Shown: one piece after another, positions 47,728 to 59,689 of the stretch
Numbering within the stretch: position 1 is the first letter of the stretch
Layout: every line of letters begins with the position of its first letter
NCBI GenBank assembly: GCA_034401795.1
Contig: CM067367.1
Coordinates: forward strand, 31,573,329-31,637,328
Reading direction: 5' to 3'
Length of the DNA stretch: 64,000 bases
Source: Chaetoderma sp. LZ-2023a
Taxonomy: Eukaryota; Mollusca; Caudofoveata; Chaetodermatida; Chaetodermatidae
The notes under the pieces: model-generated
What the model saw: only the letters and a program-made list of their open reading frames with translations
The model's database searches: none
Told to the model about the DNA's origin: nothing
Made by a program: the position numbers and the translations under genes

Positions 47728-48207
47728 TTATCGAACTGAATTTACAGAATCGAGTCGCCAAGGCACCTGGCTTGTTGTAAGAGTGAAGTATCGTAAAAAA
47801 TTTATAGGGATGCTAATTGGTATCTCAGCGTCATCAAGAACATTGAGACCACCGATTTCCTGTCCAATCTTTGAGCCAGCATCAATGCCCGCATCATTGC
47901 CTCTAATCAAACGACCCTATGTCCACAAGTCGAAAGCAATAATCAGCGTCTGATAGTAATACAATTAAGAATGTCCCTTTGTAGAAATCCTGGATTGTTC
48001 TGGAACTGAATGATGCAATGCTTCCCATCACTCGCACCTATGCAATTGAGAAAAATTCCACCTCGTTGCGAATTTGCGAGAAATATTTTCCCAGTCTTCT
48101 TTTGACAGAAGTGACATGTAGCTTCGTACCATTGTATTCCAAATAGCTGGACATGTCTCCCGCAGAATTTCATATAATGTTTAAACATCAACAGGATAGC
48201 TATAAGC
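47728..48207 (-). pseudogene. PIF/Harbinger (HARBI1-like) transposase remnant
   Basis: Read leftward from 48207 one frame gives EILRETCPAIWNTMVRSYM and DWENISRKFATRWNF; a neighbouring frame then gives LNCIGASDGKHCIIQFQNNPG. These match the Harbinger DDE transposase pattern of W...F..RW-NFPNC-GAIDGKH with the first catalytic Asp in the DGKH box. A later patch, FDLWT then GRLIRGNDAG, resembles the second acidic DxGxxGRxSDGG block. A frameshift lies near 48065 and the rest is decayed. The transposase moves DNA elements by cut and paste; this copy is dead. Its upstream end is cut at the start of MITE copy K. Confidence 0.72.
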
Positions 48208-48651
48208 AATGGACCTTTCCAGTTTAGTTATGCTCCACCCATCTCTAGCTAAGCTCCACCCACACCTCCCTCGTGTTGCGATCGATCGATCTTTGAACTC
48301 CCTGACTATCAATTTCCAGAAAACTATACAGGTAAGCTATTGAATATTTTGGAACTAATTTGACTGGGCGCTGTTCCTGTCTATGGCTGCAACAGCGTCC
48401 AGTCAAATTAGTTTCTAAATATTCAACAGCATGTTTATTAAAATTCGTACAACGTGTCAATCTATTAAGAGTTAAAGACGGGCCAAATAGAATCATTTAT
48501 GACGTAATTAGTATGACGTCATCCTACACGCCGCTTAGCTGATTATGACGTTATATCACGGAATGATTATGACGTCATCCTACACGCCGCTTAGCTGATT
48601 ATGACGTTATATGACGTCAGAGGATAGATGGATACTCTGGAAAGGTGAATT
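48208..48651 (+). mobile_element. Palindromic MITE, copy K, with internal duplication
   Basis: 444 bp, the longest copy. Termini AATGGACCTTTCCA and TGGAAAGGTGAATT are clean inverted repeats. Donor consensus CTATACAGGTAAGCTA at 48323-48338, hairpin 48337-48430. The CRE half holds a perfect 45-bp direct repeat with a period of 56 bp (48512-48556 and 48568-48612), so it has three TGACGTCA sites. Adjoins the Harbinger remnant. Confidence 0.92.
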
Positions 48652-49540
48652 GTTGGGGAGGAATCACCAGTCGCCAGATGCATTGACTTTTAGAAAATTA
48701 ATCAATAGTTAAAGAACTAGTGACAGTTTGCCAACAGCACGTGTGCGGTCTGAACGCACCTTAGCGTCACAGCGACGAAACCGATCAGCGCAAAATGGTG
48801 TATTCAAACGGATTTCAGGGATCGATTTTATTTGAAAGTGTGTCAAAGATTTGTCAAAATATCAGTTTATGTGATAAATAGAATCTCTAACTCGGTTCCA
48901 TTTAATATCACTCTTATCACCCGAGTCGAAAAGTATTGCATTGCACGAGCTAAATGGTGTAGCGCGGATCGGTACGAACCGTCCGAGATATCTGGGTAAG
49001 GAACGGCCGGATCAGTGCCGTTTCAAGCTCACCCCACCACCCACCCCCTCGTAGCAATAATAAGCACGTATAGCCACATAAAGAGAGGCTCAGAGTCCGT
49101 GAGATGGCCCAAGCGCATGCGCGGCCATTAGAGATAGCCTGCATACGCGCGTAAGTGTGTAGAGCTATGGCAGCTTGTAAATATTCCGCGCCTGTAGCTG
49201 TAATTTATTAAATACTTGTTGCTCTTGGTAGTAATCTTCACCAGAATTTACCGAGGAATTCAAATCTTTTTAGATGGTCCAGACTGCCCGCCAAACTTTC
49301 TGGGCCTATTGCCAGACGTCACCACAAGCGGCAGTTACCTAAGGTTGCGCCCTACCATCTGTCAACATCAGGTGTCACCATTGCCAAGAAAAAAACAACA
49401 GCAAAGAATGGCCAAAATCACGCAAAGCAGGTCATCAAACCTTTTCAGAGCCACTGAGATATCTATTAACATCTGTCACCATCGGTCACCACCAAGGGTG
49501 TCGTCAGTCGAGTCAACACCAACAACAGCATCGTGCGTCC
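48652..49540. other. No gene recognised
   Basis: Higher-GC stretch near 48950-49190. A 157-codon plus ORF (49216-49689) has no recognisable domain and is largely poly-Asn from the next repeat. Confidence 0.4.

Positions 49541-49592
<52 letters not shown>
49541..49592 (+). repeat. (CAA)n microsatellite
   Basis: About 17 CAA units, followed directly by TGTAAGTA, a donor-like string. Confidence 0.95.
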
Positions 49593-49594
<2 letters not shown>

Positions 49595-49747
49595 TAAGTA
49601 CTTTGTACGGCATCCAGACCTTTTCAGGGCTAAATCGGCCCATCTCAGTGCCACATATAGCTTTCATTTATGCCAGCAGGGCAGAATAGTATTGACTTGA
49701 ATGGGACCTGTTTAACAGGGACCCGAACCATACGCCATCCAAACCAA

Positions 49748-50230
49748 TCACTCATCATGCGACAAAAAAAGAGAGTGGAGGTGTATCTGTAGGAGACAAA
49801 TAGACGCAAAGTACCGCTTACTGTCTGCCTCGGTGCACCATAACCAGCAGCAGAGCAACTCGGTTTTGAGCTCTGGGTCTCCGAAATACACGCTCCGCAC
49901 CGCATTTCGAGTTAAAGTAAGGCTCCCCTCTACAACAATTTCAGAGGGACCTTTAACGCGGTGCGGCCCTTTGGCCGTAGTACCATAAAAAAACACCATG
50001 TAGAGCGTACGGTGTTCTTTGATATCTCGCCAGACTTGCCGTACCACGCCTGAAAAGTGGTAGTATGAACTATGCACATATCTAGTACTCAGATTTAAAT
50101 GTTTTGACCGCAGTCCGGATAAGGACATTGCCTTGCACACCACATGAGCTAAGCGGTGTGTATTGTCTTGTACCACAAAGGTTATGCTTTTTGTATCAAC
50201 CTTCTTCACCACAATCGAGTTCTTGTTCAC
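49748..50230 (-). CDS. Unrecognised 160-codon ORF
   Basis: An open frame long for this AT-rich DNA. It starts MNKNSIVVKKVDTKSITFVV, continues with a mixed hydrophobic/charged segment (RQVWRDIKEHRTLYMVFFYG around residue 67) and then GPSEIVVEGSLTLTRNAV. The last 40 residues are Cys/Leu/His-rich and look non-coding. No known motif, no signal peptide, no clear membrane segment. It may be an exon, the edge of a transposon ORF, or chance; the surrounding 49.6-50.3 kb is more GC-rich than its neighbours. I do not assign a function. Confidence 0.2.
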   Translation of the reverse strand: MNKNSIVVKKVDTKSITFVVQDNTHRLAHVVCKAMSLSGLRSKHLNLSTRYVHSSYYHFSGVVRQVWRDIKEHRTLYMVFFYGTTAKGPHRVKGPSEIVVEGSLTLTRNAVRSVYFGDPELKTELLCCWLWCTEADSKRYFASICLLQIHLHSLFLSHDE

Positions 50231-50330
50231 CGTTCCCGCGTATGAGCCGCATCAAATTAGATCGCCTGCTGCGAAACACCAAACAGCGACTACAGGATCG
50301 TGCCCGCTCGCTCAGCATCTTCATGTGACG

Positions 50331-52784
50331 CTGTCAATTACTGTGACGTATGGAACTTTTTGCACTGATGACTAATGGCTGCTCAGCAATATGTATTATT
50401 TAGTATATTGTTTTCATGTGTAAAAGTGCTGATTACTATCAGGCACCGCAAGGTCTTATGCGACCTCTACGTATTGTACTACTGTATATAAATATGTCAT
50501 TTAAGTAATGCGCTGATGACTAATTAGGCACCGTAGGTCTACTTGACTTTATTATTCTCACTATATTGTATAGTCTTATGAAAATGGCAGTTGCCATCCG
50601 AGTTATTCATTTCATTATTTGCAAATTATCTTTATAAAAATACTTGGACCGTATTTCGCGTATTTCGCGTAGGCTACACTATACAATAATAACACCCGCA
50701 TCACCTATATTGCCCTTACAGCACCAATTTTTAACTAAAGTCGCTGCTCATGTTCTCATTGAGCGGCCATTAGATACGGTCAGCTAACCTAGGACTACGA
50801 TAGCTCGGTAGGATAGGTAACTGGTTATTAAGTAGCTAGGGACAACAACTCATGAGAAAGACTAAAGAGCCTCTTTTCCGTGCGCAGTGGTTCCGTTACA
50901 TTACACGCACTGGTACCTTATGTATATGGTCAATTCATCTTAAGGCCTGCAGAGTGGCTGTCTCTTTCTACGCTTCTCCGGCCAAACTGGCCAATTAATT
51001 GTTTGGATTCCCTCCGACACGTTGGCTAGGGACGACTTAGGAAATTACTGGGGTTTCCTGACAGCCAGAATCAAAGTATCGATGACCGCATACTCCCCCC
51101 CTCCCTCCCCCCCGCACCCCCACACACACACACACCATTATTAGCTAAGTATTTCTGCCAAAGTAGGGATCACTGCTAAAACATAAATATTACCAAGCAA
51201 TGCATCTTTTGGGCATTTGTCTTTAATCCTACCTCAGGCTAACGTTAGCTCCAGAGGGCGGTGCACACACACATCCGCACTCGAAGCGCTAGGTGACAGA
51301 TAAGGACATCGATCGCCTTCTAACTCAATGGTGACTGCATGCGGCCTTAGAGCCCTCCACACCTTCACAGGAATATCACCATAGATGGATATGTGATTCC
51401 TACTCCCCACCGTAAATAGATAATGTGCTTTCTAAACGTTTGTGTAATGTGAACTTGTCTGCGTCTTGTTGTTTGTGGTTGCGCTGCGGTATGCGGAGGG
51501 ATCGATGTGTGGTTCTGAAGCTACCACCAGACATCTTGCACGCTGTCGGCCTGAGGGGAGAGGCTCCATGGCGGTACCCGAGATGGGCGTCGAGCAACCT
51601 CGCTAGGAATGCTTTCTCGCAAAAGTTAAGTAGGTTCTAAGCCATTTGCGACCTAAAAACTATATGTTTGGACCCAACAACTAAATGTCAGTTTAAATCC
51701 ATCACAGTCCGCAGAAATAAAGCGGCATCTACTAAATCAGTATCTTTAACCTACATAAGATGATGTATTGAACTGCTTGGAAATCATCCACCGCATCTTC
51801 ACGTAACACAGCATACATCCCTCTAATCAACAATAACACTAGGATATATATATTTACACTAAGTATTGTCTGAATAGGAGAGCGGCCCTTTTTACAACAT
51901 TTCCTCCTCCGCTTCGGCGTTGTAGGCATTTTCCTTTGACGGAGGCCCGGGCGAGGCACTTTCCTCTCGCAGACCAAAATATTTTTGGCAGCCCGAGTTT
52001 ATATTAAACTATATTATTAGCCACGCTAGACCCCTCCTTTACAGGGATACCTTACGGAACATACAGATCAGAGATCGGTGAGCTATCTCTAACATGATAC
52101 GGATAGAATAACCCAATACAAATTTCTACATATACTTATATAACTAGCTAGGAAGAAGTCCGATTGGTTTATAGCAAAGAAATCAGTTTCAGATATGTCT
52201 CAATTCCTAGATTAGAGGAACATGAACCACCACACTGGTGACACCAACAGCTGGAATGAGACGGTGAGGTTCAACTTCCGCGACAATGGTCTCATGGCCC
52301 CGCTGGAACGTGAACATTCCACCGGCTCCAGAGGTCGGTCTATGTACAATCCGGAGAGACGCGAAACCCAATCCATAACCCTGAGACCAACTAGCCAGCA
52401 TTCTCGATCCGACGCACCGTGCCCATGCGGTGCCGAGGAACACGAGGGTTATTCAGAGCAGCGCGTACCCCTGGAGGCTACAATAGCTCGTGCAATGTGA
52501 TAGTTTTCTAGTTGGTTGATAATAGTGACATGACAATATGGCGTGGCATTGGGACCTCGTTCCAGATCCTCTATATATCCAACTCGTGTATTAAAGTCAC
52601 GCGCTGTTGATGTAAGATGTAAACAAGATACTACGACACGCCCACTGCAGTTGCATTGCCTAGCAGCGATGGCCCAGCTTTCTTGTTATTTACACAATGT
52701 TGTGAAATATACTAGTAGTCGTGAAAACGATGATAAATTTCATTGAAACACACCTGAAGTTCAATAGATCAATTAACAAGACAT
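50331..52784. other. No gene recognised
   Basis: Mixed unique sequence. C-rich run at 51095-51125 and a short (CA)n. A 92-codon plus ORF at 52222-52500 with APCPCGAEEHEGY has no convincing match. Confidence 0.4.
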
Positions 52785-53612
52785 CAGTGTTAAGCTGACA
52801 AGATATTGGCGAAAATCTTGCCATTTTGCATTTTTAAATGCAAATCTACCTTTGTATCAAGATCACAATGACGCTGACCTCACGATTCTGACCTTGACAT
52901 CTGACATCAATATCATTGTACTTCATATAGGTAAATATCTGACCAACTTAAATTCACGTAGGATCACCCAAGACATAACACAATATGTTGAGCCAAACCA
53001 AAAATTTAACTGAAAAGAATAGAGTTTTATATTAAGGTCACAATGAACATGACCTTTGACCTCATGACCTCAATATGATTGTGCAGCATCCTTGTTGATA
53101 TATGTAACCATGTTTATAAGTTTAGTCACAATAGACTAAACCAATCCTTAGATATAAAACGATATGTTGAATAAAACCAAAAACGTCGCCGGAAACAATA
53201 GAGGTTTATACCAAGTTCAATGTTGCCTTCTCCCTACTGGTTCAGTTTTTTGTTCAGCTCAACTTAGCGGCTTATATCTCGCCATGGCTTCACCCTGCTT
53301 CACTTTAACTTAGTCATGTGTTTACCTATATGAAGTACAATGACATTGAGGTCAGAGGTCAAGGCCATTGTAGCAATTGTTTAAAATGCAGACTTTAACA
53401 GTTTGGTTCTGCTTAGCTCATCTGGCCTTTAGCTCAGAATTGGCCAAATTATTGGAACTAAGCATCGTCATATAGTCACCTCAACCAGGAGGAGCAGCAC
53501 AGACATTCAGAATTATGAGGTCAATGTCATTCTGATCCTGATACAAAGCTAGATTTGCATTTGGAAGTGCAAAATGCCAAGATCTTAGCCAATATCACGT
53601 CAGTGCAACATT
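52785..53612. mobile_element. Imperfect foldback element, about 830 bp
   Basis: Inverted arms: 52790-52890 (CCATTTTGCATTTTTAAATG, TTTGTATCAAGATCACAATG) pairs with 53515-53610 (CTGATACAAAGCTAGATTTG, GTGCAAAATGCCAAGATC). Inside, 52902-52940 (TCATTGTACTTCATATAGG) pairs with 53318-53350. No coding potential. The right edge abuts the (TTA)n tract. Confidence 0.7.
53050..53062 (-). promoter_or_regulatory. Perfect DR1 nuclear-receptor half-site pair
   Basis: TGACCTTTGACCT is the complement of AGGTCAAAGGTCA, the canonical DR1 site of RXR/HNF4-type receptors. A third TGACCT follows at 53066. It lies inside the foldback repeat; regulatory use is unproven. Confidence 0.4.
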
Positions 53613-53616
53613 GATA

Positions 53617-53699
<83 letters not shown>
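53617..53699 (+). repeat. (TTA)n microsatellite
   Basis: About 83 bp with one T-rich interruption. Confidence 0.96.
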
Positions 53700-54514
53700 G
53701 TTCTTTTTAATACTTATGTTTATTTCAGTACTTAGGCCTACTTACGTTAGATGGAGTGCTTGTTCTTTAGACTTCGTCGTTGTGGGGAGATTTCGAGCTA
53801 TATAGCCAAGATTTTGTTTAATGCCAGATTACGTCTTTTCTAACAACGATTATCGACATGTATGGCTCACGCAAAGAATCGTGGTAAGGATAGAATTATG
53901 ATTGTGCCTTTATCTCTTACAGTAGTCTGAGAATACTGATTTACTAAGAATCTTGGTTTATTTACCATAAAAGTAAAGTGATTGCTGTGAACATACGCAA
54001 TGGGATACATACAAATATACTAGATATCCATTAACGTTTTACCCCTAGAAATCGTTTTAAAAGATTTCAAATTTCAATAGAAAGTATCTATTTGTAAATT
54101 TGTATCGAGCCAGTCGATCCAGTGGTAAGTTTAAAAGAATAGTCTTCTCTTTGACTGTAAATTGGTATTCCTCAAGACCACTTCGGAAGCGGTTTTGGTT
54201 GGTATAAGTGTTAAATGGTTTTAAGAGAATTGATCAAAGGGAACAGCGACCAGTATACATAGATGGCTGTATTCTCAGTGATAGTCGCTTTGATTGTGTT
54301 GAGATACAATGGTGATAGTCCTGAGACTGTTTGCAGTGCTTGTGAGAACTGATTCCTATTATCATCCCAGGTGGCGATAGGGGCAATCACCTGACACCAC
54401 CCCTATTCATCATCATGGCTCGAGGTTATTATTCTTTCCTATCAAGCAGATCCTTCAGTTCTTATCAAAATACAGAACAGAATGAATAATAGAGGACAGA
54501 ATCAATGTCTGGAT
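53700..54514. other. No gene recognised
   Basis: AT-rich, no supported ORF. Confidence 0.4.
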
Positions 54515-54645
54515 ATGTCCCGCCAGCGTTTTGCACACGTTGGAATCGATTTATATACTTTGAATAGTGAAATCCCAGAATTCCAATTGCAAGGTAACTA
54601 TACAGGTAAGTTGTTGAATATTTCAACAGACAGTTTATTACAAAG
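54515..54645 (+). mobile_element. Truncated MITE, copy L
   Basis: Left half of the F/L variant: GTTGGAATCGA, AATTGCAAGGTAACTATACAGGTAAG written in parts as CAAGGTAACTATACAGG then TAAGTTG, then a hairpin collapsed to GTTGAATATTTCAACAG with no apex. Confidence 0.68.
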
Positions 54646-55160
54646 ACCCAATACCTGGTAAATCTCTAAATTTAATATACAGAATGGTGTGGATAAAACG
54701 GTTCTAGTGTGGCAACACTCGCACTTGAAGAGCGTTTCTTATAAATACGACTACGTAATAGTAAAAAGATGCAAATTATAAATTTCACAAATATTAAAAT
54801 TGCAAACATAAACATAACTTACAAATTTCACAGAATGCCAGAGTATTTAGAAGGCCTGGGCGCTGTTGTCTTGTATAACCATAGCGGTGTGGACAACTGA
54901 CTAATTCGTTTGATATCGGCTCTATAAATTATTGTCGTTCAGCGCTCAGCGTTATTAGGCTTTGTTCTTTGGGACTGCACGGGGGTTCACGGAACACTGG
55001 CTTCAAGTTCAAGTTCGAGTTCACTTTATTCCACTCAGGCCCATCAAGGGCATATTAGGGTGCAATGTACATAATGATTGTGGCGGTAGAATATTAGCAG
55101 TACAGTAAAATGCATGTATATAAAATTTCTAATTCTATGGTGGTAGCAGTAGCAGCAGCT

Positions 55161-55290
<130 letters not shown>

Positions 55291-55529
55291 TGGCTGGCTG
55301 GCTAGACATATTTACGATTTTCTGAGATCCCGCCAAACAAATGTAAGAAACCCGTGTGCGCGTATCTATTAATCCAGAACAACAATGACATAACAAATAT
55401 GGGTGACGTAGTCAGAATTTGTGTAAAATAATTAGTAAGCATATCAAGTATACTACGCCCGTTACATTGCAATAAAAATATTTTTAATTTCCAAAATTTA
55501 TGTTAGCTTGCGGGTAGGGTAGTGCCTCT

Positions 55530-55636
55530 TTAAATAGCAAAGGCATACAATTCGTACACTAGACGGATTTTTCAACGTTCACGACGGAGATAGGTACGTC
55601 ATTATATATTGTGACGTCAGCCTACATGTGACGTAA
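55530..55636 (+). mobile_element. MITE right half, copy M1
   Basis: GGCATACAATTCGTACAC..., GTGACGTCAGCC, up to the start of copy M2. Only the CRE half is present. Confidence 0.6.
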
Positions 55637-56052
55637 TGGAGAAATCTAGTTTTAGCTATTCCCGGCCTATCTTTAGAGAAGCTGCACTCACACATCGCAC
55701 GGGTTGGGAATGATAGATCCCTTAACTCCCTGTCTATTAATTTCTAGACAACTATACAGGTAAGCCTTTTATATTTTGAAACTAATTTGACTGGGTGGTA
55801 GGCAGCATATGAGCTTCAACAGCACCCAATCAAATTGGTTTTAAAATATTAAACAGCATGTTTATTAAATAATACGGGAAAAAACGATAACCAACACTCC
55901 ATGCCCGTATTAATACTGCGTACTACCTGACGGACTATTAAGCGTTCAAGACGAACTAAATCGAGTCATTCACGACGTAATAGATTATGACGTCAGCCTA
56001 CACGTTAAGTAGTTGATTATTACGTCATATAATTGATTGAGAAACTGGATTT
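55637..56052 (+). mobile_element. Palindromic MITE, copy M2
   Basis: Terminus GAGAAATCTAGTTTTAGC to GAGAAACTGGAT. Donor consensus CTATACAGGTAAGCC at about 55752, degenerate hairpin about 55766-55855. ATTATGACGTCAGCC in the right half. Nested against M1; another CRE-half remnant (TTATGACGTCAGAC) follows to about 56085. Confidence 0.78.
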
Positions 56053-56085
56053 ATAAATTGATTATGACGTCAGACATTTGAGTGA

Positions 56086-57717
56086 CAGATCCCATCTGAT
56101 CTCTCTATTAGTATCCGTTTTCTATCGCTAGCATACAAGTAATGCACTCTGTGTCACCTCTACCATCATATCTATCCAACATTACATGACCGCTTCTACG
56201 TCAGAGAAGAATCGAACGATTATAATCATAGATTTAGTAGGTCCTATATACTTGCTAGATCGATCATTGTCCTCTCTAACGCTGCATTTTGACAGAATTC
56301 AGTATTTTCTCATTGAAGGTATCGTCTCCAAACAATATGTTTTTGTTACTAATTCTTGGACGTAATCAAATAAAGCGTCAGATTATAATAGCCAATTTTA
56401 ATTCTGATAAAAATATATAAATTAGCCTCTGTACAATTTCTCTTCAAATTATCAAACGCGAATTGTGTCCCTCTTGGAGGCTATATATGCAGCTGATGGT
56501 CTGCGTCGGCCAGTCAACAGATACACGATCTTACGCAATTGTGATTTATGGAACTCTGCGATCGCGACAACTAGCCCCATAGTGAGGGTATGCGCATGAG
56601 CCGTCTAGCTAGTATATCCATAGCTATGCTAATAATGGCGTTACTTATCACCCAGAAGCAGGAAATGGATTCTTAGACGATCTAATTTGCATTTTCTGTG
56701 CATGAATGCCTCCAGGTGGTTCCTGTACAATATATGGATTGCAAGGCGACGTAAATGAACTCGAAGAGGGAATCTAGGGCTGAGATGGGTCTTCCCGTAT
56801 CCCGCTTCGCAGTTCGACTTCTTTTTATTTTCTGCTGCCCAACATCCTATTGACTACGACGTACCATTTTACCATGTAACATTTTGGTTCCAGAGGTATA
56901 TTGCACCATCCATTTTAAAGTATTTGCTAACCCTATTTTAGAGAAACCTCGGGGGTGGGGTGGAGCGGGGAGGGGTAGTGGTAGCAATAATTTCTCCTTG
57001 GATGGATCTCCATTAACGTGGTAACAATACGAAGACAATGACAACGCCCCATCCCCCCCCAACCCTACCCCCCCCCAACCCATTTCCTACCTGTTGTACC
57101 AAAAGCTTATTTATCGGGTCGGTTACTGATGATGTCACTGAAGGTCGAAAGGTCAGTAATTTTGCATACTATTTACAATCGGACAACTCTGCAAGGGAAT
57201 GTTATTGTGTTAACATATTTAAAAATGAAGAATATATGAAATCTAACAAATATAATGGGCAAATATCCATTTATTTCATAAAACTTTGTTACTATGACAA
57301 CTGATAAAATGCCATTTTTCAAAAAAGCTGAGAAATGTAATACTGGCGTACTAGGCAAGGAAATGAGCCCAGAGTCATCTCAACGCAACCTAGATTAATG
57401 GAAAAACCACGTAAAACACTCCTTGTCGTATCCTCTACGCTTTCATCCACCCTATACATACTATATGCAAATCGGTTGAGTGAGTAATAAGGTCATCAAA
57501 CGTCAAATGGTCACTAAATTTGCCTGCTGTTTATAGCAAAGCCAGTGTGCAGTGTTGCGACTGACAAAGTGGCAATAAAAGGGCTCAACTGTAATAAGTT
57601 AAAATGACGTCAAGGTATTTATAAATATAAAGAGATGCGGTCGTTTTATTTGGGAATCTGTTACTAAAGGAGCTGCGCACTTTCCGGTACTGATGCACAA
57701 AACCGAGTGGTTAAGCA
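56086..57717. other. No gene recognised
   Basis: C-rich runs at 57049-57079, a G-rich patch at 56950-56980, X-box-like GTTACTATGACAAC at 57288-57301. ORFs of 60-90 codons are unremarkable. Confidence 0.4.
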
Positions 57718-57767
57718 TCACTTAGTCTTAATCTTTCTCTTCTTCGGCGCAGCCATTCCATCATTTT
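57718..57767 (-). CDS. Possible terminal exon with basic (NLS-like) C-terminus
   Basis: On the minus strand a good acceptor (TTATTTTCAG) is followed by a short frame encoding NDGMAAPKKRKIKTK and a stop at 57718-57720. PKKRKIK fits a monopartite nuclear localisation signal. No upstream exon identified, so this is only a candidate; short exons like this occur by chance. Confidence 0.22.
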
Positions 57768-57835
57768 CTGAAAATAATTTGAATCAATATGAATTAATTA
57801 TTTAACCCTTGCAATTTCTATGTATAAATTTGCAT

Positions 57836-58030
57836 ACACATATACAGGTAAGTTGTTGAATATTGTCAAACTAATTTGACTGTGGTCTATTTCTACCAGT
57901 CAATTTAATTTCAAAATATTCAACAGTATATTTCTTACCACAGAAAAATTTGGATCCGATCGGCCACTCAAGTATCTGATGTCACTAGGTATCTGACGTC
58001 ACTAGGTAGCTGACGTCACAATCATAATGA
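57836..58030 (+). mobile_element. Palindromic MITE, copy N1
   Basis: ATACAGGTAAGTTG donor-like site, hairpin 57854-57926 with a short apex, then GACGTCACTAGGTA repeats (57979-58020) with two perfect TGACGTCA. Confidence 0.72.
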
Positions 58031-58059
58031 CGTAGACCTATCTAACTTCTTCATACACA

Positions 58060-58385
58060 TCGAAAAATCCGTCTGTACGAATTGTATGTCTTTGATGGAT
58101 TTACAATTTGAGAAACATTATGTTGGAAAACGTGGAATTAATTTGACTAGTATCCATTGCTGCCATAGACAGCAACACCCCCACCATACCTACCCCTACT
58201 CCAGTTAAATAAGTTTCAAAATACCCAACACCTTTCCTGTGTTGTACTTATCTTGGAATTGGGAGTTTCGTAATTCGAGGTTCGACTTACATAATTTGAT
58301 TCCAACAGGGGTACACATTGAGAGGAGCTTATCTAAAATGGGCGGGGCATAGCTAGAAATGGGCGGGGCATAGTCGTATAGCTAA
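58060..58385 (-). mobile_element. Diverged MITE, copy N2
   Basis: GTACGAATTGTATGTCTTTG, hairpin arms around TTGCTGCCATAGACAGCAACA, then AAATGGGCGGGGCATAGCTA present twice in tandem (58337-58380). Confidence 0.65.
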
Positions 58386-58496
58386 GGATAGCCCACTCTA
58401 TTGACTCTGGCTTGTGAGTCTCTAAAATGTTACCGTAACTGCCTCGCTGTTGCAAGCCATCAGACAATAATTTCAATGGGCAATAACTCAAGATTT

Positions 58497-58585
58497 GCTG
58501 AATATTTTGTAAAGAATTTAACTGAAAGTTGTTGGTGGCTTAGTCACCAACAACTTTCAGTCAAATTGTTTTCAAAATAATCAGC
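58497..58585. repeat. Near-perfect 89-bp hairpin
   Basis: Arms GCTGAATATTTTG...ACTGAAAGTTGTTGGTG and CACCAACAACTTTCAGT...CAAAATAATCAGC around GCTTAG-like apex. Same outline as the MITE hairpin but a different inner stem and no flanking MITE halves. Confidence 0.85.
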
Positions 58586-59028
58586 TTAACCAAAGTTAAC
58601 CCTCATGGGAAATGTAGACTGCAGAAATTCAGTTGGGTGACAGTTAATTGTAACGTATTTTGCACATGTGCTCAGAATTATGCTTGACCGTCACTGGCTA
58701 TTGTATTTCTTACCCTCACTGGTATATTCATTTGAGTACGAAAGACAAGAGATTAAAAGCCATTATGGTTTTAAAATTATTCTGTCGAATCTTTTGAAAT
58801 TATTTTGATGGCGACTTGTTTACAGTGTTTGGCTAAAACTATTTTTTTTAAATTCGATCGCGTATAATTTAAATTGAGTAGGATGCTTATTAAACAGGTA
58901 GGCTTAATGTCAAAATTCATCTTATTTCGCTTTGTGCATAAGGGGACTTTTGATACAAGAATATATATTTCTTTTGAGAATTTCGTGGCAGTCTTATTTT
59001 TAAATATAGTCCTAATAACGGGACCTCT

Positions 59029-59080
59029 GGTGCGGTGCGTGCGTACGTGTGTGCGTGCGTGTGTGGGTGGGTGTGTGGGT
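59029..59080 (+). repeat. (GT)n-type imperfect microsatellite
   Basis: GTGCGTGCGTGTGTGGGTGG-type alternation. Confidence 0.9.
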
Positions 59081-59178
59081 AGAAATACAGGGTATTATAA
59101 TTAACTGTGTAGTTTCTTGAGATCGTATTTGAACAACAGCTGGGGGAAAGAATTATTCGAATTAAAATGTCGCTCGAG

Positions 59179-59408
59179 GACAATGGCAGCAACAGTACCC
59201 AGTCAATTTAGTTTCAAAATATGCAACAAAATGGATATTAAATAGTCAAATTATATGCCTTCAATTCGCACACTTGACGGATTATTAAGCGTTCATGTCG
59301 GAAATAAATACGTCAGTCATTACGTATTTTGCTTATGACGTCAGCAGCTACCCGTGAAGTAATTGATTATGACGTCAATGACTGAGTGATAGGTCGGATT
59401 CATCAATT
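59179..59408 (+). mobile_element. MITE right half, copy O
   Basis: Starts in the right hairpin arm (GGCAGCAACAGTACCCAGTC), then TTATGACGTCAGCAG and TTATGACGTCAATG, ending near GGATTCATCAATTC. Confidence 0.75.
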
Positions 59409-59455
59409 CATTGATAACAATTGTGTAATATCACGTATTTATATACAGACAAATT

Positions 59456-59671
<216 letters not shown>

Positions 59672-59689
59672 CTATAATTACACCTTTGC

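Noticed and set aside
48208-48651. MITE family being Harbinger-derived because copy K adjoins a Harbinger transposase
   Set aside because: The adjacency is an insertion boundary in one locus, and I found no consistent 3-bp TWA duplication at the copies.
52222-52500. 92-codon plus ORF with a CPCGAEEHEGY phrase resembling retrotransposon C-termini
   Set aside because: The resemblance is limited to a few residues, with no supporting domain nearby.
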